DNA from: Xanthobacter dioxanivorans
GTDB taxonomy: Bacteria > Pseudomonadota > Alphaproteobacteria > Rhizobiales > Xanthobacteraceae
Length of the DNA stretch: 64,000 nt
NCBI RefSeq assembly: GCF_016807805.1
Contig: NZ_CP063362.1
Coordinates: 3,700,501-3,764,500, forward strand
Direction: 5' to 3'
Position numbers and translations under genes: made by a program. Positions 54,523-63,102 of the stretch are shown piece by piece. How positions within the stretch are numbered: position 1 is the first letter of the stretch; each line of letters opens with the position of its first letter. Under the pieces are notes generated by a model. It made no database searches and was not told the DNA's origin. It saw only the letters and a list, made by a program, of their open reading frames with translations.

Positions 54523-56491
54523 TCAGTCCGGCATGAGACGGCCGCGATAGACCACGTCCTCGCCCGGCCCGCTGCCGGGGAGCAGCGCCCGGGCCGCCGG
54601 CTCGCGGGTGACGAGGACCTCCGATGCCCGAAGCCCGCCGGCCCCCATGCGAGCGAGGGCCGGCGCGCGCTCGGACAGCATCGTGGTGAAGGCGCCGAGC
54701 AGCAGCGTTCCGCGCGTCTCGGTGACGAGCCAGAGGCGGTAGGTCTGCCCGGGGTCCGGCTCCGGCGCGAAGGCGCGCACGTGGAAAGCGCCGCTGACCG
54801 GATCGATGCGCAGGGCGATGGCCGGCTGCGTCTGGGTGGCGCGCAGCACGCCGACCCATTGTCCGTCGTCCGGCCAGAACCAGGTGCGATAGGCGACGCC
54901 GGCTCCGAGGCCGAGGCACAGGACCAGCAGCAGCGACGCCGCCACCTGCCAGCGCAGCACCTGCCGGTGCAGCATTTGCCGGGCCGTCGCAGCTGGGTCG
55001 AGGGGGCGGGATTGCGCCTCGCCCGCAAGGTCGCTCTGCCCCGTCAGGAAGGCGGCGGCCGGGCCGCCGTCCTCGGGCTCCGGCAATGCGGAGACGCTGC
55101 CGGAGGCGACCGCCTCGGCCCAGGAGGGCAAGGGCTGGGCCTCGGCGCCCGAGCCATCGCTGGCCAGGGGCTCATCGTCCGGATCGGCGCCGGATGGCGG
55201 CTGTTCGGCGGGTGGCGCAGCGTCCGGGAGGATGGCCTCCGGTCCGGCTTCGGGCGGTGCGGGATCGGCGGGGGAGGGGGCCGCGAGCGGGGTCTCGGCC
55301 GGGCCCTCGAACGCGGCGGCGGTCGCCGGTTCGACCGGGCGGTCGCCGCCCTCAGGCGCCTCGGAAGGCGCGGCGGCCGCATCCGACACCGGCCCCGACA
55401 CTCCGTCGGCATCGCCCGTGTCGGGCAGGGTCAAGCCGATGTCGGTGTCGGCTGCCGGGGGAGCGTCCTGTCCCACGGCCGCGGCCGCCTCTGCGCCCGC
55501 CTCCTCCTCGGCCGCCGGGGGCTGCGGCGGCGAGGGGGGCGCGCGGAGCAGCGCCAAGGTGGCGGCCACGGCGGTTGCCCCCGGAGGGCTTGCCGCCGGG
55601 GGACTTGCCAGCGGGGGACTTGCCGCCGGAAGACTTGCAGCCGGGGCGCCTGCCGCCGGCGTCTCTGCCGGGGGGAGATTTTCCCCCGGGGGACTCGCGG
55701 CCGGTCCATGCGCCGGCTCGGAGGCCGGCGGGCCGGCGGCGGGCGGTCCCTCCGGCTCGAGGAACATGAAGGCGGGGGCGGGGCCAGCGGCTCCGGCGGG
55801 GGGCGCACGCGGGGCGGGGCGGGCGGCGGGCCGGCCGCCGCCGCGACGGGCAGGGCGGGGCGCTGCGGCTCGGCGCGCCTCGCCGGTTCGGGGGGCGCGG
55901 GCGCGCGCGCCGGGGCGGCAGCAGGCCGGCGTCGGTCGCGGCCCGGATGGCGCGGCCGAGGGTCCGCTCCTGCGGGCCGCGGGCGACGGGCGCAGACAGC
56001 GGCGCGGCGGCTCCGCCCTCGGGCCGCGCACGGCGCTCGGGCGTCTCGGGCCGGGCCGGCCGGGCGGCGGCGCGCCGGCGGAACGGCAGCGCGAGCAGCC
56101 GGCGGAACCGCCCGAGCACGCCTGTTGCCGGCCGATCGGGCCGCCCCTTCAGGTCGGGCCGCGGCGCGGGCCGGCCGGAGGCATCGGCGACGGGAGCGCC
56201 GGAGCGCACGCGGCCGCCGCTCGGCCGGGCGGCACGGGCGGCGTCGAGATCGGCGAGGATCTGCCGCCAGAGCTGGGGCGGGGGCGCCACCGGAACGGCA
56301 AGCTCGTGCAGGGGCGCAAGGCGGCGCTCCCATTGCCGCACCAGCGTCGCGAACTGGGGATCGGCGCCCACGCGCCCCCGGGCGATCTTGCGCTCGTCGG
56401 GATCGAGGGTGCCGAGCACGAACTCGGCGGCCAGGGTCCGGTCCACGTCCGAGGGCGAGCGGACCACCTGGGCGGGCAGGGCCGCGGTCAC
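54523..56491 (-). CDS. RskA-type anti-sigma factor with giant Pro/Ala linker, two frameshifts
   Basis: The N-terminal zinc-less anti-sigma domain (LAAEFVLGTLDPDERKIARGRVGADPQFATLVRQWERRLAPLHEL) should hold the ECF factor encoded just upstream, with ATGA overlap. The C-terminal part has one membrane helix (WQVAASLLLVLCLGLGAGVAY) and an RskA-like periplasmic domain (GVLRATQTQPAIALRIDPVSGAFHVRAFAPEPDPGQTYRLWLV). A Pro/Ala linker of about 400 residues separates them. The frame breaks near the GGGG run at 55912-55915 and at GGGGG 55774-55778; adding one base each gives 656 residues, far longer than usual RskA. Confidence 0.75.
55555..55700. repeat. 15-bp tandem repeats in anti-sigma linker
   Basis: Successive units such as GGGGGACTTGCCGCC and variants repeat at 15-bp spacing, encoding PAASPP-like pentapeptides on the minus strand. 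They explain part of the linker length and may vary between strains. Confidence 0.7.
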
Positions 56492-57027
56492 GCGCGCCGT
56501 CCGAGGCAGGCGCCGAGCTGCGCCACGCTCCGCGCCATCCAGGCCCGGATGCCCGCTGGCGGCGCATCGAAATAGACCGACAGGGCCTCGCGGCTCCAGC
56601 CGTCGTAGAAGGCGAGAAGGACCATGCGCCGGCGCTCTTCCGGCAGGGTGCCGAGGCAGGTGAGCAGGCGCTGGAGCGCGGGACTGCGCCGCGCGCCGGC
56701 GAGGGGGTCCTCCCCCCGCTGGCCCACGTCGAACGGCTCGAAGGCATCCCCCACCGGCCGGCGCCAGGCCATGTCGAGGGCGCAGGCGCGGGCGATGGAC
56801 ACCATCCAGGCGACGGGATCCTCTTGCGGCTTGAGGGTGTGCGCCTCGGCGTGGATGCGTCCATAGGTGCGGCGCAGCGCCTCCGCCGCCAGCTCCGGGC
56901 GCCGCATCAGGCGCAGCACGATGCCGTACAGCTTCGGGCTGGTGAGGCGATAGAGCTCCTCGAACGCCTGTCGGTCGCCGGTTGCGACCGCTTCGACGAG
57001 GGCATGGACCTTGCGGATCGGCGTCAC
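56488..57027 (-). CDS. ECF sigma factor
   Basis: A 179-residue extracytoplasmic-function sigma factor. Region 2 (DRQAFEELYRLTSPKLYGIVLRLM) and region 4 (LGTLPEERRRMVLLAFYDGWSREALSVYFDAPPAGIRAWMARSV) are visible. Its stop overlaps the start of the RskA-type anti-sigma factor by 4 bp, so the two form a sigma/anti-sigma module of the SigK/RskA kind. An upstream palindrome is at 57145. Target genes are not evident nearby. Confidence 0.92.
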   Translation of the reverse strand: MTPIRKVHALVEAVATGDRQAFEELYRLTSPKLYGIVLRLMRRPELAAEALRRTYGRIHAEAHTLKPQEDPVAWMVSIARACALDMAWRRPVGDAFEPFDVGQRGEDPLAGARRSPALQRLLTCLGTLPEERRRMVLLAFYDGWSREALSVYFDAPPAGIRAWMARSVAQLGACLGRRA

Positions 57028-57144
57028 GGAACGCTCTCGCTCGGGAATGGTGAGGAAGAGGTTACCGGAGCCTTGGCGGCGTTTGGAAGCTTGGAGGGCG
57101 CCTCGGCACCCCCTTCACGGGTAAATAATTTCGCTGCACCGCAA

Positions 57145-57161
57145 TAGGTTGTACCAACCTA
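57145..57161. promoter_or_regulatory. Perfect palindrome TAGGTTG-TAC-CAACCTA
   Basis: A 7-bp perfect inverted repeat with a 3-bp spacer, about 120 bp upstream of the sigma-factor start and next to an AT-rich patch. It looks like an operator for a dimeric helix-turn-helix repressor, but no candidate regulator gene is adjacent. Confidence 0.5.
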
Positions 57162-57231
57162 CCGCTCGGTGAGCCATCCCCCGTCACGGCGGTGTCTGCC
57201 GGCCTCCACGCGCGGCGAATTCATGCGCCGG

Positions 57232-57350
57232 CCGTCATCCCCGGCTTGTCCGGGGGAGGCGGTGCGGCCGGGCTGGCGTGCCGGCTCCCTGGCTTGCGGG
57301 CGCGGGGCGAGCGGCCGAGCGGATGCCCCGGACGAGCCGGGACATGACGG
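57232..57350. repeat. Inverted-repeat intergenic element
   Basis: Two similar units in opposite orientation: CCGTCAT followed by CCCCGG-CTTGT-CCGGGG at the left, and CCCCGG-ACGAG-CCGGGA followed by CATGACGG at the right. The outer CCGTCAT/ATGACGG arms pair perfectly. The hairpin core is related to that at 37532-37556, so it is probably a dispersed intergenic repeat. Confidence 0.6.
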
Positions 57351-57394
57351 TCCCCGGGTTTCGGCGCGATGAGGGCCCCCGCGTCGGCTCGCGC

Positions 57395-57790
57395 CTAGTG
57401 GCGCGCGGGCTCGGTGGGGCGCAGGGGGGCGCGGCGCGGCGGGCTTTCCACCCGGCCGGTGCGCTCCATCTCGCCGGCGGCTTCCACCAGAGCGAGATCG
57501 GCCTCGGCCTCGGCGAGCACCGCCTTGGCATCGTCCTGCTGGGTTGCGAGGTCCTCGGCCGAGCGGCGCAGGTTGTCGCGCCGGTTGCGCGCGGCCAGCG
57601 CCAGCGGCGGGTAGGCGAAATGGCGCGGATCGGTGATGCCCGAGCGCTCCTCCTCGGCGGCGATGTCGCGCTCGAGATCCTGCGCCATGCGCTCGAAATC
57701 GGCGATCATCGCCTCGATCTGGACGAGGCGGCGACGCGCATCCTCGATCTGGAAACGTTTGGCACGGATCAGGGGGTCACGCGACTTCAT
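57395..57790 (-). CDS. fliJ: Flagellar export protein FliJ-like
   Basis: A 131-residue, mostly coiled-coil protein matching the rhizobial FliJ-like protein coded next to ctrA (MKSRDPLIRAKRFQIEDARRRLVQIEAMIADFERMA). FliJ assists flagellar type III export. No other flagellar gene is in the window. It is divergent from ctrA. Confidence 0.8.
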   Translation of the reverse strand: MKSRDPLIRAKRFQIEDARRRLVQIEAMIADFERMAQDLERDIAAEEERSGITDPRHFAYPPLALAARNRRDNLRRSAEDLATQQDDAKAVLAEAEADLALVEAAGEMERTGRVESPPRRAPLRPTEPARH

Positions 57791-58258
57791 CGCCGTCTAC
57801 TCCGGTACGCACAGGCTGACGCGCCCCGCACGCCCGCCCGTGTGCGCTCGGAGCCTCCGGGGCAGAGAATGTCCGGTGAGGGTTGCCCTTTCCTTACTGA
57901 GCGTCGCGTCCGGCGAGAAAATCGCAACACCCGTCCCGTCGGCAACCAATCGTTTACCGCCTTCGTTAATGATGGCGCTACGGTTCGGGTGAAGCGCGCT
58001 GGGCGCTTTCCCGAACGCCGCCCTTAAGGACTCGGGCGTGGGGTGATCGGGCGCGTGCCCAACGGGTTGTGGAAAACCTTAAGTGCTTGAAACAGAGTCA
58101 GTCTTGACTCCCGGGCATAAAGAATTTTCCGCAGACTCTTGTGGGAGAGAATCGAGTTCTGTTAACGATTCTACACACGTATCGCGAATCACTCCAACGG
58201 CCGAGCAACGAAAGTCGGCAACGCCGCCTTTCGGGTAGTTGCGAGGAAAGGGATAGCC
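57791..58258 (+). promoter_or_regulatory. ctrA/fliJ divergent regulatory region
   Basis: A 468-bp gene-free region. Its right half, 58095-58190, is packed with GANTC sites. CTTAAG occurs at 58023 and 58078 and TTAAC at 58162, which could be partial CtrA half-sites, but I see no full TTAA-N7-TTAA box. A GAGGAAAGGG ribosome site precedes ctrA. Confidence 0.65.
58095..58190. promoter_or_regulatory. Cluster of six GANTC (CcrM) sites upstream of ctrA
   Basis: GANTC at 58095, 58106, 58134, 58149, 58167 and 58186, with another at 58029. CcrM methylates these sites in alphaproteobacteria, and ctrA promoters in this class are controlled by methylation state. Six in 96 bp is far above chance for GC-rich DNA. 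Confidence 0.8.
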
Positions 58259-58960
58259 ATGCGCGTCTTGCTCATCGAGGACGACAGTGCTACGGCCCGA
58301 GGCATCGAACTGATGCTGAAGACCGAGAGCTTTAATGTCTATACGACCAACCTCGGTGAGGAAGGCGTCGACCTTGGCAAGGTCTACGAGTACGATATCA
58401 TTCTGCTCGACCTGAACCTGCCGGACATGTCCGGGTTCGAGGTCCTGCGTTCTCTTCGCCTCGCCAAGGTGAAGACTCCCATCCTCATCCTTTCCGGCCT
58501 TGCGAATACGGAAGACAAGGTGAAGGGCTTCGGCTTCGGGGCCGACGACTACCTCACCAAGCCCTTCCACAAGGACGAGATGGTGGCGCGCATCCATGCC
58601 ATCGTCCGCCGCTCCAAGGGCCATGCCCAGTCGGTGATCCAGACCGGCGACCTGATCGTCAACCTCGACACCAAGACGGTGGAGGTCGAGAACAACCGGG
58701 TGCACCTGACCGGCAAGGAATACCAGATGCTGGAGCTGCTCTCGCTCCGCAAGGGCACCACCCTGACCAAGGAGATGTTCCTCAACCATCTCTACGGCGG
58801 CATGGACGAGCCCGAGCTCAAGATCATCGACGTGTTCATCTGCAAGCTGCGCAAGAAGCTCGCCAACGCCTCCGCCGGCAAGAACTATATCGAGACGGTA
58901 TGGGGACGCGGCTATGTGCTGCGCGAACCGATGCCCGGCGCCGAGCGCATCGCCGTCTGA
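58259..58960 (+). CDS. ctrA: Cell-cycle response regulator CtrA
   Basis: A 233-residue OmpR-type response regulator, the master cell-cycle regulator of alphaproteobacteria. Receiver domain with acidic pocket E7-D8-D9 and phosphoacceptor D51 ([11 protein letters not shown]), then a winged-helix DNA-binding domain ([32 protein letters not shown]). CckA and ChpT normally phosphorylate it; chpT is on the opposite strand just downstream. Confidence 0.98.
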   Translation: MRVLLIEDDSATARGIELMLKTESFNVYTTNLGEEGVDLGKVYEYDIILLDLNLPDMSGFEVLRSLRLAKVKTPILILSGLANTEDKVKGFGFGADDYLTKPFHKDEMVARIHAIVRRSKGHAQSVIQTGDLIVNLDTKTVEVENNRVHLTGKEYQMLELLSLRKGTTLTKEMFLNHLYGGMDEPELKIIDVFICKLRKKLANASAGKNYIETVWGRGYVLREPMPGAERIAV

Positions 58961-58984
58961 CGCGCGCCGCCGCATCCCAAAAAG

Positions 58985-59007
58985 GCCCCGCTTCGGCGGG
59001 GCTTTTT
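58985..59007. terminator. Bidirectional terminator between ctrA and chpT
   Basis: The same GCCCCGC-TTCG-GCGGGGC stem-loop as at 9068, with AAAAAG before and TTTTT after, so it can end transcription from either side between the convergent ctrA and chpT genes. Confidence 0.92.
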
Positions 59008-59174
59008 CGTTCCGGCTTGAAAATGGGGCGATCGCGGGCCGAAAGCCGGCCAGCGCGGACCGCTGGCGCCGCGCCCGCCCGGCATCGCCATCAGGCCCGC
59101 GCGGCGCCCGGGCGCCCCCTTCTCTGCCTCGATCGAAGGCCGAGGCCGTTGGTGCAAGCCGATGGCTGACGGGA

Positions 59175-59897
59175 TCAGGCGGCGGTGATGGTCACCGTCT
59201 CGCCGTCCTGGGCGAAGCTCACGCCGAGGGCGCAGTCGCGCGCCAGCATCCCGGCATAGAAGGGCTGCACCGAATGGGCGTCCAGCCCGCCTTCGGGCAC
59301 GCCGCCGCCCACCAGCGCCACGATGCCCTGCGGAATGCGGGCGCTGACCCCGGTCGAGGCCAGCGTGAAGCCCGTGGCGTCGCCCTCGCCCTGGGCCGAC
59401 ACCCGGATGACGCCGCCGCGCGGCACCGTGGTGCCGGCCAGCAGCACGAGGTTGAGCAGCAGCTTCACCCGGTTCTTGGGCAGGAGCTCGCGCGGCAGGG
59501 TCCACTCGATGGCGGTGCGGCTGTCCTCGATCACCGCGCGCACCACCTGCTCGGCGTCGCCGAGATCGAGCCGCGCCCCGGCTGAGCCCGCCGCCCCGAA
59601 GGCGAGGCGGGTGAACTGGAGGCGCGCCGAGGCCTGCCGGGCGCTCTTGGCGATGAGGTCGAGGGCGACCTCGCGCATGTCGGCGGCGTCCTCGTCCTCC
59701 AGCACCTCGATGCCGTTGACGATGGCGCCCACCGGGCTGATCACGTCGTGGCACACCCGCGAGCACAGGAGCGCGCCCAGGTCCAGGGCGGAGACCGCGA
59801 CGGTGACCTCTGGCGCAGGAGTCTGGGGCTCGGGCGTTCCGGACGCGGGGGGCTCGGACGCGGGAGTCTCGGACGCGGGGGTCTCGGACGCGGACAT
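59175..59897 (-). CDS. chpT: Histidine phosphotransferase ChpT
   Basis: A 240-residue phosphotransferase relaying phosphate from CckA to CtrA and CpdR. Histidine H50 (CSRVCHDVISPVGAIVNG) is the phosphorylation site, followed by the ChpT-type pseudo-ATPase domain (FTRLAFGAAGSAG). The N-terminal 30 residues are ETPAS/EPPAS-type repeats coded by 15-bp units and are probably disordered. It converges on ctrA. Confidence 0.92.
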   Translation of the reverse strand: MSASETPASETPASEPPASGTPEPQTPAPEVTVAVSALDLGALLCSRVCHDVISPVGAIVNGIEVLEDEDAADMREVALDLIAKSARQASARLQFTRLAFGAAGSAGARLDLGDAEQVVRAVIEDSRTAIEWTLPRELLPKNRVKLLLNLVLLAGTTVPRGGVIRVSAQGEGDATGFTLASTGVSARIPQGIVALVGGGVPEGGLDAHSVQPFYAGMLARDCALGVSFAQDGETVTITAA

Positions 59898-60027
59898 GGG
59901 ATATTCCCGGTCAGCGACGGTGGTCGCATGCGGCCCAGCCGGAACGCGTCCGAATCCGTCTCGATGAAAGTTGGTCCAGATACACCGCCGCTTGCGGCTC
60001 TCACAAGCCGGCGCGCCGCGCGTGCTG

Positions 60028-61218
60028 TCATCCCCGGTTCAGGAAGTCGCCGATGCGCGCCACGGCCTGCGCCATGTCGGGCGGCGACCCGGCATAGGAG
60101 ATGCGCAGGAAGCTGCGGCCGTGGAAGGGGTCGAAATCCACCCCCGGCGTCGCCGCCACGTGCACCGCGTCCAGCATGCGGCGGGCGAATGCGGCGGAAT
60201 CGTCGGTGAAGTCGGAGACGTCGGCATAGAGGTAGAAGGCCCCGTCGGCGGGCAGGAAGCGGGCAAGGCCCGCCTTGGGGAGGCCTTGCGTGAGGATGCG
60301 GCGGTTCTCCACGTAGCTCGCCTTGACGAGGTCCATCTCGGCGCGGCCCTCGAAGGCGGCGTCGGCGGCGATCTGCGACAGGGTGGGCACGGAGATGGAC
60401 AGGTTCTGCTGCAGCCGCTCCATGGTGCGCGAGACGCCGGGCGGCACCACCATCCAGCCCACGCGCCAGCCGGTCATGCAGAAATATTTGGAGAAGGAGT
60501 TGATGACGGTGACGTCCTCGCCGATCTCCACCGCGCTCACCGCCGGGAAGGCGTAGTCGAGGCCGTGATAGATCTCGTCGGAGATGAAGGCGAGGCCGAG
60601 GTCGCGGGCGCACGCATGCAGGGCCGAGAGCGCGGGCCGGTCCATCATGGTGCCGGTGGGGTTGGCCGGGCTTGCCACCAGCACGCCCTTGAGCGGCGCC
60701 TCGCGGTGCGCCGCCATGAGGCCTTCCGGAGTGAGGGCGTGGCGGTCCTCCCCCCGGGTCTCGATCAGCACCGGCTCGCAGCCGAGGGCGGAGAGCACGT
60801 GCCGGTAGGGCGGATAGCCGGGGGCGGCGATGGCGACCCGGTCGCCGGGCTCGAACAAGGCGAGGAAGGCCAGGATGAAGCCGCCGGACGAGCCGTTGGT
60901 GACCACGACGCGCTCCGGATCGATGGCGACGCCGTGGGTCTCGCCATAATGGCGGGCGATGCGCGCGCGCAGCGCCGGAAGGCCCAGCGCCGCGGTATAG
61001 CCCACCTGTCCCGCCGCCAAAGCGGTCGCGGCGGCCTGCCGCGCCACCAGGGGAGCGGGAGCCGCCGGCTGGCCCACCTCCAGGTGGATGACGCGGCCGC
61101 CCTGCGCCTCGATGCGCGCGGCGTGCTCCATCACGTCCATGACGATGAACGGATCCACGGCGCTGCGCCGGGACAGGGCGATGGCGGCGGCGTGGGTGCG
61201 ATGTGCGATGGCGGTCAT
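60028..61218 (-). CDS. Class I/II pyridoxal-phosphate aminotransferase
   Basis: A 396-residue PLP enzyme of fold type I. The PLP lysine is in SFSKYFCMTGWRVGW; PANPTG and ISDEIYHGLDY are also present. It probably transaminates an amino acid such as aspartate or an aromatic one; the substrate is unknown. The ATG at 61218 is the first start before homologous sequence. Confidence 0.92.
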   Translation of the reverse strand: MTAIAHRTHAAAIALSRRSAVDPFIVMDVMEHAARIEAQGGRVIHLEVGQPAAPAPLVARQAAATALAAGQVGYTAALGLPALRARIARHYGETHGVAIDPERVVVTNGSSGGFILAFLALFEPGDRVAIAAPGYPPYRHVLSALGCEPVLIETRGEDRHALTPEGLMAAHREAPLKGVLVASPANPTGTMMDRPALSALHACARDLGLAFISDEIYHGLDYAFPAVSAVEIGEDVTVINSFSKYFCMTGWRVGWMVVPPGVSRTMERLQQNLSISVPTLSQIAADAAFEGRAEMDLVKASYVENRRILTQGLPKAGLARFLPADGAFYLYADVSDFTDDSAAFARRMLDAVHVAATPGVDFDPFHGRSFLRISYAGSPPDMAQAVARIGDFLNRG

Positions 61219-61636
61219 GCGAGGCTGACTTTCCGCTTCCTTCCAGGCGGCGGCCGGCGCTGCCGTGCTGCCGCCGCATTCTGACTGTCCCTGAGACGGG
61301 GTCTCACCCAGGGTCGGGTTCCATTCCCAGGGGACACCGCACCGGGCATCCCGAGGGTCGCCCCAACGTGAAGATCGGCGCATTGACCGCGGGGCGGGTG
61401 TTCGCCAGTGTCCCCTGCGTCTCGTAGCCTGCGCCGCCCCGGGCGCCAAGGATTTCGGCGCCAAGGATTTCGGCGCCAAGGATTTCGGCGCCGAGGATCT
61501 CGGTACCGAGGATTTCGGTGCCGGCGGGCTTCACCGCCGCGCCGGCCCCTGCGGCGCGGGGGGCATTTTCGGCGCGAGGACCGCGCATGTGCAACAGGGC
61601 CGGACGGGCCCAGGAACGGAACGAAGCCGAGCAGCG
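61219..61636. other. Divergent intergenic region with 15-bp repeats
   Basis: The gap between the aminotransferase and M48 protease genes. It holds the 15-bp tandem array at 61442-61516 and open frames on both strands that translate that repeat; none is a convincing gene. Confidence 0.5.
61442..61516. repeat. Five 15-bp tandem repeats (GGCGCCAAGGATTTC)
   Basis: Five consecutive 15-bp units; the first three are identical and the last two carry one to three changes. The unit starts with GGCGCC. On the plus strand they would read GAKDF, on the minus strand AEILG-type pentapeptides. They lie about 120 bp before the M48 protease start. Confidence 0.85.
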
Positions 61637-63076
61637 ATGCCGATGTCTTTCCAGAAGCTCTTCCAGGTGGCCCGCCGCGGCGCGGCCCGTCTCGGGCGCG
61701 GCGCGTGCCTGCTGGCCGCCGTCAGCCTGCCCGTCCAGGTCGCGGTGGCGCAGGAATCAAGCCCCCGGGGCCGGCCCACCACCATCCGCGACACCGAGAT
61801 CGAGGCCCTGCTGCGCGATTATACGCGGCCCATCCTGAAGACCGCCGGCCTCGCCCAGCAGAATGTGGAAGTGGTGCTGATCTCCGAACGCTCGTTCAAC
61901 GCCTTCGTGGCGGACGGGCGGCGCATCTTCGTCAACACGGGCGCGCTGGTGGATTCGGTGACGCCCAACCAGATCATCGGCGTGCTGGCGCACGAGACCG
62001 GGCATATCGCCGGCGGCCATCTCGCCCGCATGCGCGAGCAGCTGGCGGGCGCCCAGACCATGGCCATCGTCGCCATGCTGCTCGCCGCCGGCGGCATGGC
62101 GGCCGGCGCGGCCAGCGGCATGAACGGCCGCGACCTCGGCAATGTGGGCGCCGCCGCCATGTCCGCGCCGCAGGAGGCGATCCGCCGCTCCCTGCTCTCC
62201 TACCAGCGCGGCGAGGAGCAGGCGGCCGACCGCTCGGCGGTGAAGTATCTGGATGCCACCGGCCAGTCCTCGAAGGGCATGATCGAGACCTTCGAGCGCT
62301 TCCAGAGCGACCAGCTCTTCATCAGCCAGCGGGTGGACCCCTACCTCCTGAGCCATCCCATGGCGCGCGAGCGCATCGCGGCGCTGGAGGAGCTCGCCAA
62401 GAAGAGCCCCTACTACAATGTGAAGGACCCGCCGGCGCTCCAGGCGCGGCACGACATGATGCGGGCCAAGCTGATCGGCTTCATGGAGCGGCCGGAGGTG
62501 GTGGCGCGGCGCTACCCGGCCTCGGACACCTCCATGGCGGCGCAATATGCGCGGGCGATCTCGGCCTACCGCTTCGGCAACGTTTCCAGCGCCGTCGCGC
62601 AGATCGACGCGCTCATCGCGCGCGATCCGTCCAACCCGTATTTCTACGAGCTCAAGGGGCAGGCGCTGCTGGAGAGCGGGCGGGCCGCCGATGCGGTGGC
62701 GCCCCTGCGCAAGGCGGTCTCCATGACCGGCAATGCGCCGCTCATCCGCTCTATGCTGGGCCAGGCGCTGGTGGAATCCGGCAAGCCCAGCGACAATTCC
62801 GAGGCGATGCGCGAGCTGGTGCAGGCGACGCAGCGCGATCCCAATTCGTCGTCGGCCTGGCGCTCCTTGTCCATCGCCTATGGCCGGGCCGGCGACCTCG
62901 CCAATGCCGACCTCGCCGCCGCCCAGGGCTATTTTGCCACCGGCGACTTCAAGTCCGGCCGCGAGCTCGCGGCGCGGGCGCGCCAGCGCTTCCCGCAGGG
63001 CTCGCCCGGCTGGCTGAAGGCCGACGACCTCGTGAACTTCAAGCCGCCCAAGTCGGCGCTGAACCGACCACAATGA
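61637..63076 (+). CDS. M48-family zinc metalloprotease with TPR tail (BepA-like)
   Basis: A 479-residue exported protease. The signal segment ends near VAVAQ. Zinc motif HETGH (H119, E120, H123) followed by GGHLARMRE, with the third ligand in RGEEQAADRSAVKYLD. The C-terminal half has tetratricopeptide-like repeats (AVAQIDALIARDPSNPYFYELKGQALLESGR). The layout matches BepA/YfgC, which controls outer-membrane protein assembly. The following DsbA-like gene is translated from just after its stop. Confidence 0.9.
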   Translation: MPMSFQKLFQVARRGAARLGRGACLLAAVSLPVQVAVAQESSPRGRPTTIRDTEIEALLRDYTRPILKTAGLAQQNVEVVLISERSFNAFVADGRRIFVNTGALVDSVTPNQIIGVLAHETGHIAGGHLARMREQLAGAQTMAIVAMLLAAGGMAAGAASGMNGRDLGNVGAAAMSAPQEAIRRSLLSYQRGEEQAADRSAVKYLDATGQSSKGMIETFERFQSDQLFISQRVDPYLLSHPMARERIAALEELAKKSPYYNVKDPPALQARHDMMRAKLIGFMERPEVVARRYPASDTSMAAQYARAISAYRFGNVSSAVAQIDALIARDPSNPYFYELKGQALLESGRAADAVAPLRKAVSMTGNAPLIRSMLGQALVESGKPSDNSEAMRELVQATQRDPNSSSAWRSLSIAYGRAGDLANADLAAAQGYFATGDFKSGRELAARARQRFPQGSPGWLKADDLVNFKPPKSALNRPQ

Positions 63077-63102
63077 TGCACTTTCACCCCATGGAGACCT
63101 TT

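Larger units (their letters stand above)
57028..57394. other. Intergenic region before ECF sigma gene
   Basis: Gene-free. It carries a palindrome (57145-57161) and an inverted-repeat element (57232-57350). No convincing ECF-type promoter pair could be fixed by eye. Confidence 0.5.

Noticed and set aside
54262..57147. A 961-codon plus-strand frame over the anti-sigma and sigma genes
   Set aside because: It overlaps the antisense, well-recognised ECF factor and anti-sigma domains; extreme Arg/Gly content.
57950..57968. A CtrA binding box (TTAA-N7-TTAA) before ctrA
   Set aside because: The closest match has the wrong half-site and an 8-9 base spacer.
61304..61594. A 96-residue minus-strand frame encoding AEILG pentapeptide repeats
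   Set aside because: The repeats come from the 15-bp array, there is no ribosome site or signal, and the flanks are not protein-like.
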